A DNA stretch of 6,661 nucleotides from JBOGWP01 sp050693875 (GTDB taxonomy: Bacteria > Actinomycetota > CADDZG01 > JAHWKV01 > JBOGWP01), in NCBI GenBank assembly GCA_050693875.1, contig JBOGWP010000145.1:1-6661 (forward strand), given 5' to 3'. Of the stretch, positions 1 through 5,173 are shown one piece after another. Below the pieces are notes generated by a model that saw only the letters and a program-made list of their open reading frames with translations, did no database searches and had not been told where the DNA came from. The stretch's first letter is position 1; the number at the start of each line of letters is the position of its first letter. The position numbers and the translations under genes were made by a program.

Positions 1-198
1 GCCCGGGTGGCTCAGGTCCCCGGCTCGCTCGACGAGGCCCTCGCCGCGCTCGAGGAGGACCACGACTTCCTGCTTGCCGGGGGGGTGTTCACCCCCGACA
101 TCATCGACACCTGGATCGAGTTCAAGAGGGAGAAGGAGATCCAGGCGCTGAACCTGCGGCCGCAGCCGTGGGAGTTCTTCATGTACTACGACATCTAG
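1..198 (+). CDS. glnA: Glutamine synthetase type I, C-terminal end (partial)
   Basis: This is the last 65 codons of a frame open from the first base of the window, ending at a TAG at 196-198. The protein makes glutamine from glutamate, ammonia and ATP in the cytoplasm. The fragment matches the extreme C-terminus of class I glutamine synthetase: a 'GSLDEALAALEEDHDFLLAGGVFT' helix-turn region, then 'WIEFKRE', and the family's terminal '.RP.P.EF..YYD.' signature, here ending in FFMYYDI. Full-length members are about 470 residues, so roughly 85% of the gene, including the catalytic beta-barrel and the adenylylation-site loop, lies outside the window. A GTG at position 7 is internal and not a real start. 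A strong hairpin begins 6 bases after the stop. NadE, encoded nearby on the opposite strand, uses glutamine as its nitrogen donor. Confidence 0.93.
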   Translation, partial: ARVAQVPGSLDEALAALEEDHDFLLAGGVFTPDIIDTWIEFKREKEIQALNLRPQPWEFFMYYDI

Positions 199-203
199 GA
201 ACT

Positions 204-230
204 CACGGGGAGGGCTCTGCCCTCCCCGTG
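204..230 (+). terminator. Hairpin terminator after glnA (array hairpin A1)
   Basis: Perfect inverted repeat: CACGGGGAGGGC (204-215), loop TCT, GCCCTCCCCGTG (219-230). The 12-bp GC-rich stem starts 6 bases past the glnA stop. No T-run follows, as is common for GC-rich actinobacterial terminators. It is also the first copy of the hairpin array that fills the next 270 bases. Confidence 0.65.
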
Positions 231-490
231 GGCCCCTCCCAGAACCCTCGGTTCGTGCCGCGCGGTGCGGGTCGGGGCGGCGAAGCCGGCCCTCCTCAAC
301 GAGCCAGAGACGGTGGCGCCGCACTCACGGGGAGGGTTCTGCCCTCCCCGGGGGCCCCTCCCGAAAAGAAAACCTTGGCCTGTAGCGGCGGACTGAGGTC
401 GGGCCGGCGGAGCCGGCCCTTCTCAACAGCAGAGACGGTGGCGCCGGCCTTCACGGGGAGGGCTCTGCCCTCCCCGGGGGCCCCTCCCAC
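204..490. repeat. Tandem array of ~124-bp hairpin units
   Basis: There are two full units and the start of a third: 204-325 (122 bp), 326-451 (126 bp) and 452 to about 490. Each unit opens with hairpin A, a CGGGGAGGG/CCCTCCCCG stem, at 204-230, 328-350 and 454-476. Each A is followed by a G-to-C block reading ggcccctccc. Full units then contain hairpin B, GGGCCGGC/GCCGGCCC with a 3-base loop, at 274-292 (one stem mismatch) and 401-419 (perfect). A conserved stretch 'cagagacggtggcgcc' lies just before the next A. The bases between A and B differ between units while the hairpins and the B-to-A junction are kept, which suggests the paired structures are what is retained. The array could be stacked terminators, a REP-like palindromic element, or a structured non-coding RNA. 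The sequence alone does not decide. Confidence 0.8.
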
Positions 491-607
491 CTTGCGCCGA
501 ACCCCTTCGTTCTTCGGCGCCGCGGTTGCGAAAGGCGCTACCCGGGTTACGACGAACGGAGGGCCGGGGAGTCGACACAGTTCGAGGTTCGGGATGCCCC
601 ATATGGC

Positions 608-634
608 GAAGGGCCGGCTCATCGCCGGCCCTTC
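608..634 (-). terminator. Hairpin terminator of the BldC-like gene
   Basis: Perfect inverted repeat GAAGGGCCGGC (608-618), 5-base loop, GCCGGCCCTTC (624-634). The 11-bp stem starts 17 bases beyond the stop of the BldC-like gene. Its core GGGCCGGC/GCCGGCCCTTCT is the same sequence as hairpin B of the tandem array (401-421), so it may be a further, diverged array member. No T-run is present. It could act in both directions. Confidence 0.6.
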
Positions 635-651
635 TGACGTTCTCGCCGAGG

Positions 652-888
652 TTAGCGAGGGGATTCGCCGCCCACAGCTTCCAGCCCCTCCCGAGCGAGG
701 CGCTCGGTCAGCTCAACGATCTGCCGCCTCGAGAAGCGGCGATGGCCACCGAGCGTACGGACCGACGGAAGCTTGCCCTCGCTTGCCCACCGGGTGATGG
801 TTTTGGGCGATACGTGAAGCATTCGGGCAACCTCTGCGGTCCGCAGGTACACATCCATGTCCTCGTCGGCAGTGCTCCTCCTCCTCAT
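652..888 (-). CDS. BldC-like helix-turn-helix regulator (MerR/excisionase-type fold)
   Basis: A 78-residue predicted cytoplasmic DNA-binding protein. Residues about 14-34 (LRTAEVARMLHVSPKTITRW) form the helix-turn-helix, followed by 'ASEGKLPSVRTLGGHRRF' (35-52), the wing that is near-diagnostic of BldC and related small MerR-superfamily proteins. BldC of Streptomyces is 68 residues, represses early differentiation genes and binds direct repeats as head-to-tail multimers. There is no effector domain. The start chosen is the ATG at 888, which follows a G-rich ribosome-binding stretch (AAGGGGGGG). The frame is open further up to 1065, but those residues are unlike the family, and an internal ATG at 858 would leave only a short N-tail. 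nadE ends 124 bases upstream on the same strand, so read-through is possible, but a promoter-like element is also present. The role in this organism is inferred; it could be a paralogue rather than the BldC orthologue. Confidence 0.85.
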   Translation of the reverse strand: MRRRSTADEDMDVYLRTAEVARMLHVSPKTITRWASEGKLPSVRTLGGHRRFSRRQIVELTERLAREGLEAVGGESPR

Positions 889-934
889 TTCCCCCCCCTT
901 CGGGTCCCGGCTCCCTGACTCCGGGCTGTCTCCT

Positions 935-976
935 TTGACAGAGTTGACATTACACCCACCGAGGTCGGTTTGCGAA
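935..976 (-). promoter_or_regulatory. Putative promoter and direct repeats upstream of the BldC-like gene
   Basis: On the minus strand, TTCGCA (976-971) and TAATGT (952-947) are separated by 18 bases and resemble -35 and -10 elements. The hexamer TGTCAA occurs twice with a 9-base period (949-944 and 940-935), overlapping the -10 and the expected start of transcription. BldC proteins are known to bind short direct repeats of about this period, so autoregulation is plausible. The promoter match is moderate and unproven. Confidence 0.4.
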
Positions 977-1012
977 TTGTTCAGGAATAGGCAGGCTTTT
1001 TGATTGTCCGAC

Positions 1013-2716
1013 TCATCCGCTCGGGTGGTATCGGTTCGTGATCGGAAGCCGCCGGTCCCTCCCAAAGGCTCGGAGCGTGACCTTGACGCCCGGTGGCGCC
1101 TGGCGGCGCTTGTACTCGGCTCGGTCCACCATGCCGATCACCCGGCGCACCAGGTCTTCGGCAAACCCCTCCCGGCCGATCTCGTCGGCGCCTGCCGCAT
1201 CCTCGATGTAGGCCTCGAGCACCGGGTCGAGCAGCTCGTAGGGGGGGAGCAAGTCGGTGTCGAGCTGGCCGGCCCGAAGCTCGGCGGTCGGCAGCCGGTC
1301 GAGCACCTCCTGGGGAATCACCTCACGGTCACGGTTGCACCATCGGGCCACTTCGTAGACCAGGGTCTTGGGGACGTCCTTCAGCACGGCATACCCGCCG
1401 GACATGTCTCCGTAGAGGGTGGAGTATCCGGTCGCTATCTCGGACTTGTTGCCGGTCGAAAGCACCCATCTGCCCGTCTTGTTCGAGATCGCCATCAAGA
1501 GGATCCCGCGGACGCGTGACTGCAGGTTCTCCTCGGCGATCCCCCAGTCCGTCCCCGTGAACACCGGGTCGAGCGCCTTCAGGAGCGCCTCGTAGGCGTC
1601 GGTGATGGGCAGGGTCAGCGTCTCGAGACCCAGGGTGGCACTCAGGCGCAGCGCATAGTCGATGCTCTCCTGAGCGGTGTACTCGCTGGGCATCAGCACA
1701 CCGAGAACGTTCTCGCCACCCAGGGCCTCGGCTGCGATCGCCGCCGTCAGGGAGGAGTCGATCCCGCCCGACAGCCCCACCACCGCACCGGACGCGCCGT
1801 TCTTCAGCCAGTAGTCCCGGATCCCCAGCGCCAGGGCCCGGTAGACCTCCTCGGGCGGGGACAGGGTCGGCGCAACGCGCTCTCCGGGAGGAGGCGCGCC
1901 GACCGGCGAGACCGGCACTTGCACGAGCTCGAGCGCTTCTCCAGCACCAGCCGTTCGAAGCGCGCCCGGGACCGGGTGGGTGGCAACGGGGACGTCCGCG
2001 ACGAGAATCTCCTCGGCGAACTGGCCAGCCCGGGCCAGCACGAGCCCGTCGGCGGAGATCACGAACGACTGCCCGTCGAAGACCAGCTCGTCCTGACCCC
2101 CCACCATGTTCACGTAGGCGAATGCGGCACCGAGCTCGCGCACCCGCTCGAGGATCAGCCGCTGGCGCTCGGCTCCCTTCCCGCGGTGATACGGCGAGCC
2201 GTTGAGGTTGACGATCACGTCCGCCCCGGCCGCCCGGCACGCACGGTGCGGACCCTTCGGGCTCCAGACGTCCTCGCAGATCGTGATGCCGATCGTGACG
2301 GAGCCCAGGCGGGCCAGCAGGATCCCATCCCCCGGTGCGAAGTACCGCTTCTCGTCGAACACGCCGTAGTTGGGGAGGACGTGTTTGTGGTAGACACCGG
2401 CGACCCGTCCGTCGACGACGAGTGCGGCGGCATTGTACCGGACCTGATCCGAGGAGTCGATGAAGCCGACGACCGCGCCGATCCCTCGAACGGAGGCGGC
2501 CATAGCTTCGAGAGCGGCCGCCTGGTCGCGCAAGAACGACGTGCTGAGCACGAGGTCTTCCGGGGGATACCCGGTGACGACCAGCTCCGGAAAGGCGACC
2601 AGGGCCGCCCCCCGCCGGCGGGCCTCGTCGAGCGCCTCCTCGCACAGCCGCACGTTGCCTTCGAGATCGCCCACCGTGGGATTCACCTGGGCGAGGGCGA
2701 TTCGGATGCGATCCAT
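1013..2716 (-). CDS. nadE: Glutamine-dependent NAD+ synthetase
   Basis: A 567-residue two-domain enzyme that performs the last step of NAD biosynthesis: nicotinate adenine dinucleotide + ATP + glutamine to NAD+. The N-terminal nitrilase-fold glutaminase domain (about 1-260) has the Glu-Lys-Cys triad: E44 in 'FPELVVTGYPPEDL', K111 in 'YHKHVLPNYGVFDEKRYF' and C147 in 'ITICEDVWSP'. The C-terminal synthetase domain (about 285-567) has the pyrophosphate-binding loop SGGIDSS (326-332) and the 'LSTGNKSEIATGYSTLYGDMSGGYAVLKDV' segment typical of NadE. Length and domain order fit the two-domain bacterial form, shorter than the mycobacterial ~680-residue type. I choose the ATG at 2716 because the family begins 'M.RIRIALAQ.NPTVGD'; a TTG at 2740 would add eight unlike residues. 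GGAG sits only one base before the ATG, so the transcript may be leaderless. No damage is visible. Confidence 0.96.
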   Translation of the reverse strand: MDRIRIALAQVNPTVGDLEGNVRLCEEALDEARRRGAALVAFPELVVTGYPPEDLVLSTSFLRDQAAALEAMAASVRGIGAVVGFIDSSDQVRYNAAALVVDGRVAGVYHKHVLPNYGVFDEKRYFAPGDGILLARLGSVTIGITICEDVWSPKGPHRACRAAGADVIVNLNGSPYHRGKGAERQRLILERVRELGAAFAYVNMVGGQDELVFDGQSFVISADGLVLARAGQFAEEILVADVPVATHPVPGALRTAGAGEALELVQVPVSPVGAPPPGERVAPTLSPPEEVYRALALGIRDYWLKNGASGAVVGLSGGIDSSLTAAIAAEALGGENVLGVLMPSEYTAQESIDYALRLSATLGLETLTLPITDAYEALLKALDPVFTGTDWGIAEENLQSRVRGILLMAISNKTGRWVLSTGNKSEIATGYSTLYGDMSGGYAVLKDVPKTLVYEVARWCNRDREVIPQEVLDRLPTAELRAGQLDTDLLPPYELLDPVLEAYIEDAAGADEIGREGFAEDLVRRVIGMVDRAEYKRRQAPPGVKVTLRAFGRDRRLPITNRYHPSG

Positions 2717-2756
2717 GCTCCAGAGTATTCGAGCCCGCAACGCCTATCCTTCAACG
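2717..2756. promoter_or_regulatory. 40-bp divergent promoter region, nadE / lipoprotein gene
   Basis: All non-coding space between the two divergent starts is 40 bases. On the plus strand TATCCT (2745-2750) ends 6 bases before the ATG at 2757. On the minus strand TACTCT (2727-2722) ends 5 bases before the ATG at 2716. Both fit TAnnnT -10 hexamers placed so that transcription would begin at or next to the start codon, as in leaderless actinobacterial mRNAs. The two hexamers are exactly 17 bases apart, so each lies at the -35 position of the other. Neither gene has a well-spaced ribosome-binding site here. This is inference from spacing. Confidence 0.45.
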
Positions 2757-4175
2757 ATGCTCGACCGGCCCGGCGTGCCGATAGCGGTCTCGGCGGCGCT
2801 CGCCCTGATCCTCTCGGCATGCGGCCCGGCGGCGAAGACCGCGACGGCACCGCCCAGCCGTTCGCCGGATCGGCCCTCGGCTCCGGTGGGAGGTCCGGTG
2901 GGAGCGCCGGTTGCAGGCTCGGAGGCCGCCACCGGGGCTCCCGCATCGATGTCCGGATCGCTCGTCTCGACCGCCGCCGTCAGCCCGGACAACCGGCCGA
3001 CCCCGCTGGCGGGGCGGAACAACGGGAGGCTCGAGGTGGCCGACCTTGTGAGGGTCGAGCCGGGATGCCATGCCGCGCGGGCTGCAGCACCCAGCCTCGG
3101 CGCACTCCTCGCCGCCGCCCGCGCCGACGGCGTGTCGTTGCTCGCCGGTGAGTGCTACCGGCCGTACGACGACCAGGCCTCGGCGCGCACCAATGCCTGC
3201 ACTGGGGGCAACTGCGCCTGCGCCGGAAAGCCCGGGGGCTCGATGCACGGCTGGGCCAAGGCGGTCGACTTCCGGGACGCCCGGGGCTCGATTACCTCGT
3301 TCTCGTCGCCGGGCTATCTCTGGCTGAGAGCCAACGCCGGGCGGTTCGGCTGGAATCATCCCGGCTGGGCGGCGCCCGGAGGCGGCCCCTGTCCCGAGCC
3401 CTGGCACTGGGAGTGGGTCGGCGATGGAGGCACGCTCGGTGCCGACCCGATCCGTGCCGATGTCGTCGGGCTGATGAGCTCGCCCGCCGGCGGCTACTGG
3501 ACGGTGACGGGCCTCGGTACCGTCGAGGCCCGGGCCGGCGCCGCCTCGCACGGCACGGCCGCAACGCTGCCGCTCGCACGTCTCGTCGTGGGTGCGGCGG
3601 CGACGCCATCGGGGGCCGGCTACCGGCTGGTGGGCTCGGACGGCGGGGTCTTCGCCTTCGGCGACGCGGGCTTCTTGGGGTCGACCGGGTCGCTGTCCCT
3701 CAACCAGTCCATCGTCGGGATGGCGGCAACGTCCTCGGGCAGCGGGTACTGGTTCGTCGGTTCCGACGGGGGGATCTTCGCCTTCGGCGACGCGGGGTTC
3801 TACGGATCGACCGGGTCGCTCCGGCTCAACCGCCCCATCGTCGGGATGGCCCCGACGCCCAAGCGAGGCGGGTACTGGCTCGTCGCATCGGATGGGGGGA
3901 TCTTCGCCTTCGGCGACGCGGGGTTCTATGGATCGACCGGGTCGCTCCGGCTCAACCGCCCCATCACCGGCATGGCGGCGACGCCGTCGGGGCGCGGGTA
4001 CTGGTGCGTTGCCTCCGACGGCGGGATCTTCGCTTTCGGTGATGCGGGATTCTTCGGCTCGGCCCCGGCGCGGGCTGCTCAGATCACCGGGATCGGCGCG
4101 ACTGCGACCGGACGCGGCTACCGGATCGTGGCGATCGGGGGCGGCGTGGCGGCGTTCGGCGACGCCTCCCCCTGA
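2757..4175 (+). CDS. Predicted lipoprotein: VanY-type D,D-carboxypeptidase with C-terminal repeats
   Basis: 472 residues. A signal sequence ends in lipobox LSAC with Cys22 as the lipid-anchor site. A low-complexity Pro/Ala/Ser/Gly linker follows (about 25-90), then a peptidase M15B/VanY-like domain (about 95-228). That domain shows YRPY (134-137), zinc ligands H164 and D171 in 'SMHGWAKAVDF' (the SxH..x.A.D motif), and the catalytic-type E214 with third ligand H217 in 'EPWHWEW'. Such enzymes trim the terminal D-Ala from peptidoglycan stem peptides outside the cell. Cysteines at 104, 133, 148, 153, 155 and 212 may form disulfides. Residues about 235-472 are six copies of a 42-residue repeat 'GYW.V.SDGGIFAFGDAGF.GSTGSL.LN.P', probably a beta-propeller-like surface module. 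The start is uncertain: the ATG at 2757 gives a signal with little positive charge, while in-frame ATGs at 2715 or 2706 add arginines but overlap nadE. All catalytic residues are present; the substrate is inferred. Confidence 0.9.
   Translation: MLDRPGVPIAVSAALALILSACGPAAKTATAPPSRSPDRPSAPVGGPVGAPVAGSEAATGAPASMSGSLVSTAAVSPDNRPTPLAGRNNGRLEVADLVRVEPGCHAARAAAPSLGALLAAARADGVSLLAGECYRPYDDQASARTNACTGGNCACAGKPGGSMHGWAKAVDFRDARGSITSFSSPGYLWLRANAGRFGWNHPGWAAPGGGPCPEPWHWEWVGDGGTLGADPIRADVVGLMSSPAGGYWTVTGLGTVEARAGAASHGTAATLPLARLVVGAAATPSGAGYRLVGSDGGVFAFGDAGFLGSTGSLSLNQSIVGMAATSSGSGYWFVGSDGGIFAFGDAGFYGSTGSLRLNRPIVGMAPTPKRGGYWLVASDGGIFAFGDAGFYGSTGSLRLNRPITGMAATPSGRGYWCVASDGGIFAFGDAGFFGSAPARAAQITGIGATATGRGYRIVAIGGGVAAFGDASP
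3459..4172 (+). repeat. Six in-frame 126-bp repeats in the lipoprotein gene
   Basis: The repeat tyrosines (G-Y-W/R) fall at residues 247, 289, 331, 373, 415 and 455, giving a 42-residue or 126-bp period with a final unit two residues shorter. The first and last units are degenerate. The middle ones are very close at DNA level: 3771-3839 and 3897-3965 are 69 bases long and differ at one position (tacgg versus tatgg). That similarity indicates recent duplication or gene conversion, and copy number could vary between strains or be collapsed by short-read assembly. Confidence 0.9.
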
Positions 4176-4199
4176 GCGGCCAGACTGCGAACCGGCAGG

Positions 4200-4994
4200 C
4201 TACCTCACGCCGGCCTGGTGGGCCTCCACCGTCCAGACCACGAAGGTGAAGAGGCGCTGGCCCGCGCCGAGCTCACGGACGAAGACGATCGGGGTGCCGT
4301 CGTCGGTCGTCCGGATGGCCCGGCCCCAGCTCCCCGGCGTCTCGTCGTCGGCCGCCGCGGGCGTCGCGGCTCCTGACGAGGTGTCGAGCGTCGTGAACGA
4401 ATCGAGGTGGGTGTAGATCGTCTCCAGCTGGTCGTAGTCGTGCTGATTGGGGTGCTGGTTCGTCCCGGGGTTGTTCGTGTAATCCATGCAGGTGCCGAGG
4501 TTCGGGTTGTCGAAGATCTCGTCCTGATGGCCCAGGCCGAGGATGTGGCCCACCTCCTGGCACATCACCAGGTTCCGCCAGGCGGTCGTGTTGTAGGTGG
4601 AGGTGTTGAAGTAGCTGTCGTTCATCTTCACCGAACCCTTGGTGATGTGATTCCCGGTCGCCCAGATCTGGGCGATCCCGAGCCACTGGTTGTAGCCGTA
4701 GTTCGCGGCGCAGACCTCCACCCGCCCGGAGGTGGCCCGGCAGCGCTTGGTCGTCGCTTGTCCCGTGACCTTGCTCAGGTCCAGGACGGTGGACTCGGTC
4801 CAGTCGGACACGGTGGTGTTCAAGGTCGAGTCCCAGGCGGACCCGACGTTGTCGCCGACCTTGAGCGTGAAGGGGTTTGCGGTCCGGGCCCAGTGAAAGC
4901 TGCCCCACGAGTTGTTCGCGCCCGCCCCCGGGGCGAAGGCGGCGACGGTCAGGACGGCAAGCGCGGTCAGCGACAGCAGGCGGCGTGACTTCAT
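4200..4994 (-). CDS. Secreted metzincin-like metalloprotease homologue with QExxHxxGxxH motif
   Basis: 264 residues. An N-terminal Sec signal (MKSRRLLSLTALAVLTVAAF...) has likely cleavage after A-G-A at about residue 26. The core holds a metzincin-type motif, Q146-E147-x-x-H150-x-x-G153-x-x-H156 ('CQEVGHILGLGHQDE'), and a Met-turn-like 'TCMDYT' (C169-M170). The glutamate and two histidine positions are kept, but the first zinc histidine is Gln (codon CAG). I recall similar QE..H proteins from other bacteria, so it may be a family trait, but this is unchecked. Four mature cysteines (85, 95, 145, 169) could form two disulfides. A 'NQHPNQHDYDQLETIYTHLD' segment and a C-terminal tail (about 205-264) follow. 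The ATG at 4994 has a good ribosome-binding site (AAGGAG, 7-base spacing). TATGGT (5046-5041) is a possible -10 without a clear -35. It converges on the lipoprotein gene with a 24-base gap. The substrate is unknown, and activity is uncertain because of Q146. Confidence 0.88.
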   Translation of the reverse strand: MKSRRLLSLTALAVLTVAAFAPGAGANNSWGSFHWARTANPFTLKVGDNVGSAWDSTLNTTVSDWTESTVLDLSKVTGQATTKRCRATSGRVEVCAANYGYNQWLGIAQIWATGNHITKGSVKMNDSYFNTSTYNTTAWRNLVMCQEVGHILGLGHQDEIFDNPNLGTCMDYTNNPGTNQHPNQHDYDQLETIYTHLDSFTTLDTSSGAATPAAADDETPGSWGRAIRTTDDGTPIVFVRELGAGQRLFTFVVWTVEAHQAGVR

Positions 4995-5095
4995 GTGGGT
5001 CTCCTTACGTGGACCGAGCCAATTCCCCGCGATCGGAACAACCATAGGAGGCCGAAGCATCCCGCCATCCCCCTTGACATCGGGCATGCCTCGCC

Positions 5096-5113
5096 GGTGC
5101 CCCCGCGGGCACC
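5096..5113 (-). terminator. Possible terminator after the Rieske gene
   Basis: Inverted repeat GGTGCCC (5096-5102), 4-base loop, GGGCACC (5107-5113), about 60 bases past the Rieske stop and before the protease gene. A second, weaker GGGG/CCCC hairpin (5169-5181) overlaps the stop itself. There is no T-run. If it works, the Rieske gene and the protease gene are separate transcripts. Confidence 0.38.
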
Positions 5114-5173
5114 CCTCCGCAAGAACATTCGGCCGTACCAGCGAAAACCTTGAGCCCGCAAACCCCGAGGGGT

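Larger units (their letters stand above)
199..651. other. Gene-free convergent region with hairpins
   Basis: This stretch of about 450 bases lies between the glnA stop and the stop of the opposing BldC-like gene. It holds the tandem hairpin array (204-490), then another inverted repeat GCGCCGAA (494-501) / TTCGGCGC (513-520) with an 11-base loop, then a less structured stretch, and finally a strong hairpin at 608-634. Long open frames cross it on both strands (for example 168-797 and 296-622), but their translations are low-complexity Gly/Pro/Arg/Ala repeats created by the hairpin sequence, so I call no gene here. Confidence 0.7.

Noticed and set aside
204..490. Possible CRISPR array
   Set aside because: There are only three units, the repeats are strong palindromes with 122-126 bp spacing, the intervening sequence is itself partly repeated, and no cas genes are present.
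168..797. Long open frames across the glnA downstream region (also minus 296-622)
   Set aside because: The translations are repetitive Gly/Pro/Arg/Ala sequence produced by the GC-rich hairpin repeats and have no family likeness; the plus frame also runs into the BldC-like gene on the other strand.
935..949. TTGACA hexamers on the plus strand as a forward promoter
   Set aside because: No -10-like hexamer lies 16-19 bases downstream of either copy, and no plus-strand gene follows; they fit better as direct repeats before the minus-strand regulator gene.
1329..2645. A 438-codon open frame on the same strand as nadE in another phase
   Set aside because: It lies wholly inside nadE, is extremely Arg/Gly-rich and shows no domain, whereas nadE has all its catalytic motifs. 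It is a high-GC shadow frame.
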